Assembly: GCF_000204055.1 (NCBI RefSeq) | Contig: NW_006768782.1 | Span: forward strand, 1,194,313-1,258,312 | DNA from: Melampsora larici-populina 98AG31 | Lineage: Eukaryota > Basidiomycota > Pucciniomycetes > Pucciniales > Melampsoraceae | DNA: 64,000 nt | Direction: 5' to 3' | Shown here: in pieces, positions 24,628 to 36,821 of the stretch | How the letters are laid out: each line of letters starts with the position of its first letter | Numbering within the stretch: the first letter of the stretch is position 1 | The notes under the pieces: model-generated | Database searches by the model: none | The model's input: the letters and a program-made list of their open reading frames with translations, nothing else | What the model was told of the DNA's origin: nothing | Program-made: the position numbers and the translations under genes

Positions 24628-25302
24628 TGATTAAGGAACTTTGGTTTTTTGGTTATTTGGGTTTTGAGTAATTGGGAAAATTATTTACATTTAATTACAT
24701 TGGGTTTTATTAATTGGTTTGGTTTAAAACTTTTATTATGATGTTAACTGGTTTATTATCAAGTTTTTATGGTTTTTATGGTTGCCTACCGAGGATTTCT
24801 ATGTGGGTTAGAAAATTGTGCACCAACACAGTGTGCTGGGTGTACACTGATTTTCACAAGGACATTAATCCCCTTTTGTCAAAGTGAGTTGAGGTTGCTT
24901 TCTGCAAAAGCCTCAAACCTGAGGTTATCAAGTGTGCAAGTTTGGTGCAAGTCCCTTGCTGGCTCAAAATCATAGGCTAAAAAAAGACGTTACATCACTT
25001 CTGTTTCTCAAAGAACACATAAACATGTTTTTCAAGGTAAAGACATGGTTCAACACCCAAAAGTAGCAAGAAAGACATCCTGCTTAACCATCATGCCTAT
25101 TGTATTGCATCTAGTAAAGAAAAAAATACAAAGAAAACAATACCTTGGAAATTCTTGAAAAATGTGAGTGATCAACTCAGCGGAATTCACTTTTGGAGAA
25201 AGAATGGGCGAGCTTGCCAAAGAGAAAAAACATGTCATGTTTATAAAAGATTGAGTGTCTTCCCATCTCTCAAATCCCGCCCACTAGATGAAGTTGAATT
25301 TT
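24628..25302. other. Intergenic, no gene recognised
   Basis: A 68-codon plus-strand open frame at 24769-24975 lacks domain or codon support. Otherwise AT-rich. Confidence 0.45.
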
Positions 25303-27286
25303 CTATTCTTTGATGTACTCATCATCTACAGTGATCTCAGTGATATCATGCCTCTCACTTTCAGGAAGTTTTGAATTATATTCTTGATGTAATCTCTCTG
25401 CAAAATGACGAAGTTCTGGACAATCCGAGTAACGGTGATAGATTTTTGAATAATAACCATTGATAGCGTTCGGTAATGGCTCTGCGGTCAAGCTTTTGTA
25501 TTTTAAAGTGAAAGCGTATACACTTCCTAAACATTGTCGTATGTAAAGCGCTTTGTCTTCTGTCAAGTTTTGATGTCCCTTAGCAATAGGAAGTCTTGCT
25601 AAAAGAATTGAAAGTGCATATCTTTCGGCAATCTCTTGTAGATCATCATCAATTATCGTAAAAAATTCTTTATCACTTGCTTTCTTGAAAATTTTGTTGG
25701 CCACTTTTTCAAGGGATAATAAATCATATCTAAATCTCCCTTTGGCTTCCTCGTATAGTCGATTTTTCAAAGATCGGTGGAAAATCCATAAATTTTGTTC
25801 TGGGTTTGAAAAGGTTTTGTTGAGTTCTAGATGTTCTTTCAACGTTTTGAGAATAATTTTTTCAATGCTCGCTTTCAAGTCGCTGGTGATCGTAAATACA
25901 GGTTGAAAGAAATCCGAATTATCTGCCTCTGGAAACAACCTCATGTTGTGGACGCGTAAGACAGGCTCTAATACGTCAATCATTTCGGCGAACTGATCTG
26001 GAGTTGTATTCTCATTTCCTTCTGTCAATTTCTTTAGGATTGAGAGTTGAGGTTGTTTAGTTTTTCGTTCTTGATCCGCAATATATTGGGTAAACGCTTC
26101 GGCATCAACTGAAGACAAACCCAAGTTTTGAGATTCATGTCAAATCAGAAAATATCTCTTGTCACTGGGCAGTGATGAAGCACTCACAAGAGTCTATGTA
26201 TTTTTCCACCACTACTTGCCCACTTGGAGCTTTCGGTACGAAATCAAACGCGTAAAGTTTAATACATTAGAGTTGTTATCATCACGGGAAACAAATATGG
26301 ACTATGTTTACCTTTTTCTAATACTTCTGGAGACCAAATAACTTTGCAAAAGTTTGAGATTTTGAATTACATAAGTAAGAGGAAGATGATCTTGAACTTC
26401 AAATGTAGAAAACATCTTAAAATCCTACATACTTGTCTTTTTGGGGCTCAGAAGGCTTTGCCAGTGGAATTTTGTTGGGGTTCCGGGTTCAGATTGGAAC
26501 ATCTTCCTTACAATATTCCATTCATCTGGACAGAGCTCAAAAGAGATCACAATCAACTTCATCTCGATAGGCGTCAAATTTTGAAAGCTTACAAACCTGG
26601 TGGACCACTCAGTACAGTTTTGGGTGAGGGACCATCAGGCGAGTCGAATAACAATCTATCGCTCACCTTCCTTCCTGGATAAGTTCAAGAGGAATCATTA
26701 AACCAATATATACTTTTAAAGAAGGAAGAAACGGAAAAGTGCAAACCTTCTTGTAAACTATGTAGTCTTTCAAGGACAGGTTTTTTGGGATGCTCGAGTT
26801 TCGATGAAGAGAATTTGCTCCATAGGTGGCTAAGTTTTCGCGAAGACTTGATTTTGAACGCGTCGCGATTTCCTATCACACTGTCTACGACATTATACAA
26901 CATCCTGCATGAAGACACTTTGTTGTCCCTCGATATTCGCTTTAAGCTCGAGTGCGTCTTCGGAGCCAACCATGATGAGTCTCTGCTCTGATCATTGGGT
27001 TTATCACACGATAGCTGTTGATATGCACCTGTTAAAGTGGTTCCCTGTTAAGCTTCATAGAGAAATTTCCTAACAAAGTCTCCTTGGCCGTTTTGAAGCG
27101 GCTTGAGGACTCACCGCGTTGAGCTCCATTGAAAGGCCTATCCGATTCTGTAAGCATCAGAAGTTTTGGTTCCTTACGTAGATGCATACCAACGACTTCT
27201 GCTTTGTTTTGATTTAAAATTCCCAGGAGAGAAAGGGATAATAGAACATACAGCGCACACCGTTGGAATGAAATCAATCCGAACAT
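25303..27286 (-). CDS. Predicted secreted protein, 458 residues, candidate effector
   Basis: Six exons, all joined by phase-1 introns: 27286-27115, 26980-26747, 26525-26433, 26341-26312 (10 codons), 26229-26188 and 26108-25303. The N-terminus (MFGLISFQRCALYVLLSLSL) is a clear signal peptide with cleavage expected around residues 25-30. The mature part begins basic and Ser-rich. A short block DEWNIVRKMFQSEPG follows in exon 3, then IWSPEVLEK and PSGQVVVEKYID. The large last exon is charged and helical, with DIVxDDEY-like acidic residues at the end. There are few cysteines and no membrane segment after the signal peptide. No known domain is recognised. By family habit in rusts, such lineage-specific secreted proteins are candidate effectors; that is inference. 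Each donor/acceptor pair keeps frame, which supports the model. Confidence 0.7.
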
Positions 27287-29084
27287 TTTCACAAAGACTA
27301 TGAAATCTCAAAAAAATGTATTTATCGGATTATGCTGCGTACATCAACTGCAAGGGAAGGAAATTAACATATGGCGAACATCACATTGGTTTTTATGGAG
27401 CTGGCGGAAGGAATATCACCTCGATTTTGAGACTGCAAGTCACCGCTGCGAGAGATAAAGTCTTGTTTTAGATACCTACCCAGTTGAAAGCTCGAACTGA
27501 ACCTTTTTCTGCAACAGTCACAATGATTGTACAAGAACCTCAATCCACAGTGTTGTATTGACTGCTTTTGAATATCATGGCTTTCGACACATGAAGTTTT
27601 TGAACAATGAAGTGAATCATAGACTCCAATACCCTTGACACTCAGAGCTCTATGAGGTAAAAAAGGTTACAAGCGTCTGCATTGTTTGAAAAACGTATAT
27701 ATATATATAAGTCCGGCCACACAGCCATTAACTCTTGTTCTTGACGTGAAATTTGTATCACATGAAGCATCCATTTGATACATCAAATTCTCGAGACTCA
27801 CCAGCAAGTACATTGTACATGTAGATACAGGTTCTTCATAAATGGTCAAAAAGTTCTGCAAGGAAAGAAGTGAATAGGCAAGTCTAAGGTGATACTAAAC
27901 CTTCAAACTAGTTTCCAATTTCCTTCACAGCCTTGGAATACAGCCAATATCGAGTTTGCAAAGATTGTGTATCTTTCTCTTGTCTGCTATGCATAGATAG
28001 TCTCAATTCTTTGCAGTAAAACAGATCCATTGAAGCCCAATGGAATATATATTCAACTGATGTCCACATGAATAGTATATTCCTTCAAAGAACAGCGTGA
28101 TAGATGCGCACAATCCATACTTGCATGGAATATGGGTAGAATCATGGTTGATTGCGGAGGCTGTGAAGAAAAGGGTATTTGGGATGACAGTATGGATATG
28201 GTTGTGGTAGCAGTTGATTAGAGTATCAAAGCATTATAGGCAATAGCATACCATTGTGACTGACATCGACCCCCATGGTGCAATGTTAATAACATATTCC
28301 TGAAGAATCATCAGGGGCATATGGGCCCGGCAGTGGCTAGTGGGATGTCCAATGATCTACCAGTCACCCTCCACTTTCAACTCAGCTGCTCTCTATCACT
28401 TCTCCAGGTCATCTTGGCAAAACAAAAATTCAACACTGTGGTGTAATCTTGAGGTTTCCTTCAATGTTTCAATTTTTGTTTAACCTTTCTCATGCAGGCA
28501 CACATGCTGGATGCCAAAAACTTGGACAATTTTTTGACTGTCTGATACATTCAAGTGGATTTTGAAATGAAGAAACTTTGGTGTTGCAAGCAAATTTGGA
28601 AGAGAAAATTATTCTAACAAGATTTTTTTAATCCTAAGATGATTCTTGTTTCTTCTAATTTTTATCAAAGTTACCTTCACGCTTACAACATGAACTCAAT
28701 TCTCTAACTCTACTCCACAACATCTCAACATGAATTCACATACATCAAATTCAGTCTTTTGGACAAGAGATGTAATCACAGCGCAATGTTCTTTTATCAG
28801 ACAGTATAATATGGCGTTTACCCATTCCACACTTCAAAAATTAGTTGTTGTTTTTTGAACTCACAGGGTTTGATTCTATGACACAAATCATCATTCTGCA
28901 TTTCCTCAAATCATAAGGTCCCAAAATTGAAAACACCAAATCAACAAAATATACATTGATACCATAGGTACAGATTTTCGAGTAGCAGTCTTTAGAAAAC
29001 ATCAAAAAAATACTAAAAAAATCAACTACATTAATTCATTCTTTCATACCTACTATCTTTTCAAAAAACAACAATCGACTAGAT
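27287..29084. other. Intergenic, no gene recognised
   Basis: About 1.8 kb of AT-rich DNA with a short (AT)n run near 27700. No conserved frame, RNA gene or terminal repeat seen. Confidence 0.45.
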
Positions 29085-30691
29085 TTACTTCATTTTAAAG
29101 TTTTGCATGACTTTTAATTGAATACCAGCTTTACGACAAGAATCAGCAAATAAAGCTTGTTGTTCAGAAGCCATAGTTGGTTCATTACGTTCAGAATATC
29201 TTGAAAATAAAACATCTTTAGTTTCAAGTCCAAGAAACCTTAAACATGGCCAAGTTCTCGAGTTGACAAGTTTTTCAATTAAAGTCCAATCAGGTTGACA
29301 ACAAACTAACCAAGTGATGTCCTTACAATCTTGAAATGATTTAAGTAATCCATAAGGTTTTGCATCAAATAAAGTTAATTGAGTTAGTCTTGGTAAATCT
29401 AATCGATGGTTTTCGGCCCAACTTGATCCATGATTGAGATATTGATCATTCAAATGAATTCCTTCATCATTTTCTGAATTAAATATATCATCTTCTCCGT
29501 CACTATCTGTTTCGAATCCATCTTGATTCATGTGCATTAAGTTATCTAGATGTCTAAGTCCAACAGCAATACTAAGACATTCAAGTGTAGGAGCAAAGAA
29601 TTTAATAAATTTATATAAATCGTTTAATGATAAATTTTCGCATAAAATCAATTTCAAATCCACGAGTTTAGTCGGCCAAGTGTGTGAAATCCATCTTGAG
29701 TCGACAAAATGTGGTAAAGCTAGTTCAAGTTCGTTTAAATGTTCAAGTTTAGAAAGTTGATAAGATAATGACTCAGGTGCTCTAAGAGCTGATGAACTTG
29801 GGATCGGATTCCCAGGTCTACCTAAAAAAGAAAACGATTGTAAAGTAGGAATTTTGGAGACAAGTGAACTTGCAATCTCTTCTCGATAAGAAACATCAGA
29901 TGAACTCATGATATTCAATCGTTTAAGATGAGGTAATCTGATCACTAATGGAATCAAAAGGTTTTCAAGACGTTTTACATCTTCTGGTTGATAAGGTGTA
30001 GGTTTGTCTGGTAGGTTGATAGCGAGTATTTGAAGATTCGGACATTGCATTATAATTCTAATCACGCTCACCGGATTGAGCTTAGCGATTCTTGATTTGA
30101 TGTCTTTGATTGTAGGTTTATCACAATCATTTGGACAACGAATAGTATTATCGTAAAGGGTTGATTTTGAAACTTTTGAAGGACTCATGAGACAATGTAC
30201 AGAAAGATAAATCGAAAGAGATTGAACTGATTCCCCGTACTTTGGTAAGATTCCTTCGGTCCAAGTATCGATTGGTACAGGAAGTGAAGATGGAAATTTG
30301 ATTGTCTATAATGTAACAACGAACGGTAATCAGATCAATAACTTTGACAAAGCCAGATTCCTACACAAGCAGACGAAAAAAACAAGTTTGATGAAAGCAA
30401 ATTCACCTTCCATAACCAAGTACGACAAAGTTTCTCCATAGATCGATTAACACAAGCCAACGATTGAAGACTAGTCAAGATAGGTTCAGAATCATTTAAA
30501 GCTGAATAATAATGTCGAAATCTTCCATTGAGAAATTGACGAGTTCTAGTAGCTCTAGCAAACTTGAGTTGATGAAGTTCATCGACTTCTTTTAATGAAA
30601 TTTTTTCAAGGTAGTTGATTATTCGAGCAAGAATTTCGATTGGTAAGTTTAAGAATGGTGAGATTTTTTGATGTTCAGTTGTGATGATCAT
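29085..30691 (-). CDS. F-box / leucine-rich-repeat-like protein
   Basis: Exon 1 (30691-30407) and exon 2 (30305-29085) are joined by a phase-0 intron, giving 501 residues. The N-terminus has an F-box (FLNLPIEILARIINYLEK) followed by LACVNRSMEKLCRTWLWK, the usual second half of that domain. Downstream, irregular leucine-rich segments appear (IIMQCPNLQILAINL, IRLPHLKRLNI, LEHLNELELALP, PTLECLSIAVGLRHL). An acidic insert DSDGEDDIFNSENDEG lies about two-thirds along. F-box proteins recruit substrates to SCF ubiquitin ligases through Skp1; the substrate here is unknown. Rust genomes carry many divergent members, often in small clusters. Confidence 0.8.
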
Positions 30692-30819
30692 CTTGAAGTT
30701 GACTTGATGATGAAGTGTTTTGTGAGAATGTAGATGGGTTCTTCGTTGGTTTATCGAGACGGTATGATGTGAACAGTCTGGTTTATATAAAAACTGTTAA
30801 GTTACCTTAAGAGCACTTA

Positions 30820-31316
30820 CAGTGGGATTCCTTTTTAAGCATTGCCTTTACAAGCATATTTTTTGATAAGCATCAAAAATGATGTAACCATTTTTGGTGG
30901 GCAGTAAATTTGGATTTATAAGCATTTTAAGCATATGCTTCAGGTTTTGACTGATATGCTTGTATAATTTCATGTGAAGCATGAAAAAAGAAGCATAACA
31001 TGATTTTTTCACGTGTTTATGCTTCTATGTGATGCAAGAAAGGAGAAGAAAGGTAGGTGAAGTGGAGTAAATTAGGCTGCATTGAGTAGAAAAGCCAAGA
31101 TCAATTGAAAAACTGTCTGTCAATTTTTGCTTCTAGGTTTCTGTAGTACATATTTTTCAATAGTTGCAAGTGCCAAGCATGTCATTCAAGCATAGCATAA
31201 TTTTGAGCATTTTTTATGCTCCTATAGGCTATTAGGTCTGTTCCAATAAGAAGCATTTTTTATATTAGCATGGGATTTGGTGCAACCATCACCATGCTTA
31301 TAAAGGAATCTCACTG
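30820..31316. mobile_element. MITE, 497 bp, TA target duplication, 23-bp terminal inverted repeats
   Basis: The left end CAGTGGGATTCCTTTTTAAG and the right end (reverse complement CAGTGAGATTCCTTTATAAG) match with two differences over about 23 bp and are each flanked by TA. There is no coding capacity. The interior is dense in AAGCAT and its complement. TA duplication and CAGTG ends suggest mobilisation by a Tc1/mariner-type or similar transposase encoded elsewhere. Confidence 0.8.
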
Positions 31317-31586
31317 TACCCTGACTTGTCCTACCCTGACCTAGTTTAAAACAGTTCACCAAGTCTCAACTTTCAAGTAAGCTTCGGCGGAGTCTGGATA
31401 TGAAAAAAAAACCTTGAAGAAGGTCACACTTTGGAAGTCACGGGAAGTGGGTCTCACAGCAGGGACATAGAGTGTATCAACACATCTTGCCCTGAGAAGA
31501 TATTTTACCTTTGGCTGAGAGCAGCTTTGTTACTTCTCCAGCACAACCAATCGAACGCACTGTATCACAGTGCGGCTTGGACATTA

Positions 31587-31746
31587 GTGGCTCTCAAACC
31601 TGCCCCGGTTTTCAAAAAACCCAGTTGACCCAGTTGTTTTTTGGCAGTAACTTTGTGTATCAAGTTGACATTTGTTGACAGCTCCCAGCCAAAAATTCAA
31701 CTGGGGCAACCGGGTTCTTTGAAACTGGGTCAGGTTTGAGAGCCAC
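31587..31746. mobile_element. Short palindromic MITE, 160 bp, about 50-bp inverted repeats, TA flanks
   Basis: Both ends begin GTGGCTCTCAAACCTG when read inward and stay alignable for about 50 bp with several changes, leaving a centre of roughly 60 bp. TA borders the element on each side (31585-31586 and 31747-31748). The termini differ from those of the neighbouring 497-bp MITE, so it is a separate family. Confidence 0.75.
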
Positions 31747-31748
31747 TA

Positions 31749-32392
31749 TTTACAAGAATGATCTAGATACTTGTCACTGGATGCTGAAAATAAAAATTCT
31801 CTCACACCATAAGAAGAAAAGGGGCCAGAAGTTTGTGTGGGTTGTGATTGATTGTTGGTTGTTCTTAAAAAAGAATACCATGTACAAAAATTATGGGCTT
31901 TAAGAAGTTATGGGAGGAGCCTTTTTAATTTGTTAGCAGGTGGACAGGAGAGACTACATTTATTTAAACCTGAATGCTGAACCACATAAATGGCAAGGTA
32001 TTCTGAGTATGGCAACTTGTGTGGGATGGCATTAACTTCTCATGCCTATGCTGTCACTAATGTCCCAAATTTATAAGATTTTGCAAATCAAGAAGGAGAA
32101 CTTATGTGGATTGAATGTTGATTCAGATTTGTATCTGATGGTGAATCAGGAAAAAAAGTTGATTAAATCTCTCAAGAAAAAATCCTCAATACAGATTTCA
32201 TTCTTATGAGCAAGGTTTAATAATCTTAAATTGTCCTTCTAGATTTCATCAAGTTGTCCTCAGAGCTAGTATCCTACTTACATGAGAAGCCTCAGAAACA
32301 TTTGACTGTAAATCTAACTTTGAGATTCTTTAGGTAGGTTTGCTACAGGGTATCTTCATTTGTGGTTTTCTTTTGTCAGAGTGATACCCTGA
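31749..32392. other. Intergenic downstream of secreted paralog 1
   Basis: No gene recognised. The side near 32390 may contain further decayed downstream sequence of paralog 1. Confidence 0.4.
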
Positions 32393-32654
32393 TCATGTCT
32401 GCTCCAGTGTGGGTGCCTTTTCAGGTTGAATTTTTCTACTTTGCCTGAGCTTTTGAACTTTCTCTAGAACCTTCTTACCAGAATCTGATTTCAAGAATGA
32501 TAGTATATCTTAGATACCAAAATTTGTCTCAATAAATATCTTTGACCATTGAATTTGAATACGGAGGCTTAATACCCTTGAATTGAGTCATCCATGACTT
32601 GTAGGCTTTTTGCACAAAAAGTTTGGATTGGGCCCACCACTGTCCCCATGTTGG
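32393..32654 (-). pseudogene. Decayed tail of secreted paralog 1: lost exon end and a third exon module
   Basis: Beyond the TGA at 32655 the frame of the last exon stays open to about 32575 and still resembles the end of exon 5, with QKAYKSWMTQFKG against QKPFKSLMTQFKG. After a weak donor, another acceptor at 32484 opens a third copy of the module (DSGKKVLEKVQKLRQSRKIQ) that runs to a stop at 32393. It appears to be former coding sequence cut off by the upstream stop codon. Confidence 0.65.
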
Positions 32655-34580
32655 TCATTCCACAATAGTGTCTAATTTTGGTTGCCATTTAGTTCTTACT
32701 GGGTTTTTGGGGGCTGCAAGTCTGTCTTGTGATGGGAAGTCTATCTTGAATCCATCTATTTCATCTGCTTCATCTGGTACTGTTGTCTTTCCAGCTTGGC
32801 CTGGTACTTTTTCAGGTTGAACTTTTTTGCTTTGTCTGAGATTTTGAACTTTTTCCAAAACCTTCTTGCCAAAATCTAAGTATATGAAGGTGTACATATT
32901 TCAGATACCAACATTTGTCTCAATCAATATCTTTGACCATTGAATTTGAATATGGAAACTTACCTTTGAATTGAGTCATCAATGACTTGAAGGGTTTTTG
33001 CCCAAAAAGTTTGGACTGGGCCAACCGCTGTCCCAGTGTTGACTGGGCCAACCGCTGTCCCAGTGTTGGTTGTTCTTCCACAATAGTTTCTAATTTTGGT
33101 TGCCATCTATTTTTTACTGGGTTTTTGGGGGGTGCAAGTTTTTCTTGTGATGGGAATTTTAAGCTGAATCCATCTATTTCATCTAAGTCATCTATGCCAT
33201 CTGCTTCATCTGGTACTACTGTCTTTCCAGTTTGACCTGGTTGGGTCTCTGGAACCATTGTCTTTCCAGCTTGACCTGGTTGGGTCTCTGGTACCATTGG
33301 CCTTTCAGGTTGAACTTTTTTGGTTTGTCTAAACCTTTGAATGCGTTCTAAAATTCCCTTACCCAGATCTAAGTATGATTTTGTTTTTGAAAAATTAGAA
33401 TTCATCTTCACTAATGTGTTTCAAGAATTTGATTCAAAATCAAAGACTCACTCTTGAATCTAGTCATCAATATATTGAAGGATTTTTTTGGAAACAATCT
33501 TGCTATTCTCTGGACAAACTGTCTTGAACCTTGGCCTATTGCCGCTGAGCTACGTCCCAGAGCTTTCTTCAGCTTTGAGAATGATTGTGCAGCTTTGTTA
33601 CTAAATTTATTCATGAATGACTTGAAGGGTTTAACAGAGAAGAATCCTGCTATTCTCTTAGGACTCCATGGATTTCCACCCAGTGTTGCAGTTCCCTGTC
33701 TACCTCTCTTTATAGCTAGCCTTGAAAGTGATTGTCGAGCTTTGCTATTGGATTTAGTGATCCATGACTTCAAGTTTTGTTTTGAGAATTTTGGTAGCTT
33801 TTTGAGCTTTGCAAGACCGTCCCGCAGCACTCCTGCTTTGCTTCTCACAGCTTGACTGGAATCCGAAAGGGATTTTGTGGCTTTACTGCCCAAGTCTGAA
33901 AGGTTTTTGCCAAATAAGATCAGTTCAAGTTTATGCAATCTATAGATTGATATCAAACCTTACCCTTGAACTTCCCCTTGACATTTGGAAATAAACCTGT
34001 CATTCTATCAAAAGAAAGTTTTCCTGATGGTCTTGTGTCTCCTGGTAGTGTAGTGGGACCTTTACCGTTAACGGCAGACGAAGCAGAATCGAAATTCTTT
34101 CCAGACTCAAAGGTATCAGGACCAGCATTTCGAATCTTCGACATGGAGTCTGGATCAAGGTCAGAAAGCAAATGAAGTCATATGTTAAATTTAATTCAGG
34201 CCATACAAAGCATTATCGAACTTACCCATAGCCTTTGTGTTTCCCACAACATCATCCGCGGTCCTGATGGAATTCAAACCTACAAAGTCAAGACGATTCA
34301 ATATCAGAGGGAATCCGTCAATTTTTTTTGCTAGAATTTTTATGCATATGTCAATTTTTGGATTCAACGACAAAAGCTGACCTTTACTAGCATCGTCGAT
34401 CCCAGTAGCCGAAATCTTAGCGCCGTTCCCACCAAGGCGTGCTAAATCGTCCATCGCTCCCAACCCTTGCAGAGGAAGTGGAACAGCTAGCACCCAAATC
34501 ATTTGACACAAGATGATACTTAAAATCAACATGGCACATAATTTGACCTTGAGGAGGTTAGAATCATTTGAGGAAAACAT
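32655..34580 (-). CDS. Predicted secreted Lys-rich repeat protein, paralog 1 (502 residues)
   Basis: Six exons (34580-34382, 34279-34226, 34149-33964, 33895-33452, 33368-32964, 32875-32655) with every intron phase 1. The signal peptide is in exon 1 (core LCAMLILSIILCQMIWVLAV, cleavage expected about residue 33). Exon 2 is 54 nt (GLNSIRTADDVVGNTKAMG at its borders). Exon 3 has SMSKIRNAGPDTFESGK and a SASSAVNGKGPTTLPG stretch. Exon 4 is strongly basic and contains two internal copies of a roughly 48-residue unit built on RIA(G/R)(F/L)F...K(P/S)F. Exons 5 and 6 are duplicates of each other (LGKGILERIQRFRQTKKVQP against FGKKVLEKVQNLRQSKKVQP). No known domain is seen. Paralogs lie at 45292-46320 and 48178-49342. 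Candidate rust effector by inference. Confidence 0.75.
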
Positions 34581-35457
34581 TGTGACAATGGTGTATGTTG
34601 GGGAAAATGATAGGTTGGTGTGTTGTCCCTCTGACGGGTAATGAGGAATTCTTTCACTTTGAGAGATGGTTGAATTGAAAATGTTGAAATCAATTCAGTT
34701 CGTGATCTGGGTTCCGGTTCGAGTTTCTTATGTTTATGTATGTTGCAATGAATTTGGTGGATATGGAGGGGTGTTCGTCCTGAAATCTTATCTGATCAAT
34801 TCTAGCTTGTTAAAATATCACCACGAATGTATTTTAGGTCACTGAGGAAGATACGATCCAAATTCGGATATCGTGAATTTGGTATTTTGAAAATGTCCAC
34901 TCAAGATAGGTGTAAAAACACAATAGAAATATAAATAGTATTCGAAGAATCCAAGGCGCTACCAATCCAGTCTAGCAGATCATGAAGTTAGGTACAGTCA
35001 AGTGATCTTGCGACGTTTGAATTGTGAAGGTAAAGTATGGTAGATGAGCACACGCAAATAACTAAATAGTGAATCCAAATGTCGATGATAGATGAATGTC
35101 CAAGATAAGTGGAAGTGAGAGACCCCGTTGAAGTCGCTTGACAATGCGGGAGTGGCAGTCGAAAGGTGATGAAGCGATACTTTTTTGATTTGAAGTATCA
35201 TTGGAGAATTACACCGCTTCGTTGTGGATGAAAAAATGAAACGCTTCATCATCCTTGAATCGAAGTCGCTGAACACCTTGAGCGTATCGAGGTTTCGAAG
35301 GCAGTGAAACCTGTCGTATTGAAGGTGATTAATTTCTTTAGTGTACTACTATTGACACTCAAGGTACCATGTCACCTCAGCGAGCACAAGGGTTGCCGTT
35401 TCGAATGTTTTTATATCTCAACAGAACTTTTACGAAACTGATGCCGGGTATTGAATT
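34581..35457. other. Upstream region of secreted paralog 1
   Basis: Promoter side of paralog 1. No reading frame with support. The copia insertion begins at 35458, so the paralog keeps about 0.88 kb of upstream DNA. Confidence 0.5.
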
Positions 35458-35786
35458 AATCAAATAAGATTCCTGTGATGAAGAACAGGTTATTAGCTTT
35501 AATGGAAAGCTAATCACACTGATCGAAAAGAATCAACAATACCTGTGATGAAGAACAGGTTATTAGCTTTAACGGAAAGCTAATCACACTGATCGAAAAG
35601 AATCAACAATCTGAGTAAACAAAGATTGTTAAAAAGAAATAAGTTTGAGTTCGATGAAGAAAAAGGTTACAAAAGTAAAAGAGAGAAACCTTTTAATAGA
35701 ATTCAAACATGACGTCATAACAGGTAAATGATGTAAGCAACAGAGAAACCTAAAAGCGCATAACACAACGCGTCAACATCTCAATT
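35458..35786 (-). repeat. 3' LTR of copia element 1 (with 70-bp internal duplication)
   Basis: 329 bp. Units 35472-35541 and 35542-35611 are near-identical tandem copies; the 5' LTR has a single copy. The C7 run at 35787-35793 just inside is the polypurine tract on the element strand. The Gag-Pol stop codon falls inside the first bases of this LTR (35781-35783). Confidence 0.88.
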
Positions 35787-36821
35787 CCCCCCCGTCTTTG
35801 CTACATCATTTAACCCCATTAACATACAAAATTTCTTATGCTTTGCTGGTGTTAAACCCTTTGTTAATACGTCTGCTATCATATCATCTGTAGGAACGTA
35901 TTTTACTTTGATTTGTTTGCTTTCAGCCAACTCTCTTAGCCAATGATATTTAACATCTATATGCTTTGTCCTTGATTTAAACTTTTCATTCTTAGTCAAT
36001 GCTATTGCGCCTTGATTATCTAAATTTAAAACCGGTGATTCTTCTTGTTTGATATCTAAATTTCTTAACAAATGATTAAACCATACAACATCTTGACCCC
36101 CTTCATAAGCTGCTCTGTACTCCGCCTCAGTAGTTGATGTTGCCACATTTTCCTGCTTTTTGCTCTTCCAATTTACTGTGCTATCACCCAACATCGTAAC
36201 ATACCCTCCTGTAGACCTTCTGGTGTACGGGCATGCCGCAAAATCCGCATCTGCGTAAGCTTTTAAATCCAAACTCTTTCCTCCTAACACAATCCCCATA
36301 TTCCTAGTTCCACTCAAATACCGTAACACTCTCTTAAAAGCTTGCCAATGAATTACCAAAGGACTGGTAAGATGTTGCGACAATTGTGATACTACAAAAG
36401 AAATATCTGGTCTCTTAGCATTATTTAAGTACATTAACATCCCAACCGCATGCCGGTAATTTTCTTTCAAACTGATAAATTCTTCAACTTCTTCTTTCGT
36501 TCCAGGAATTAGGTATGTATTAGGAATCATTGGACAACCAACTGCTTTGCTATCTGACATTCCATATTCTTCTAATAAGTTGTTAATGTATTGTCCTTGT
36601 GATAATGTGATTGTCTTGTTGAGTCGATCTCTTGATACCTTCATTCCTAAAATATATTTGTAATCAACGTCCTCATCCATCTGAAACCTCTCTGTTATCA
36701 ACCTTCTAAATCTTCCAAAATCATCACTTGCAATTGTCATGTCATCTACATGAAGATGCACAAAACACTTCCAGGCAGGATCTGAAGAGATGAACAAACT
36801 GGGATCCGACAAAGATGGAAG

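Noticed and set aside
24769..24975. 68-codon plus-strand frame
   Set aside because: Does not start at a convincing context, no similarity to any family I recognise.
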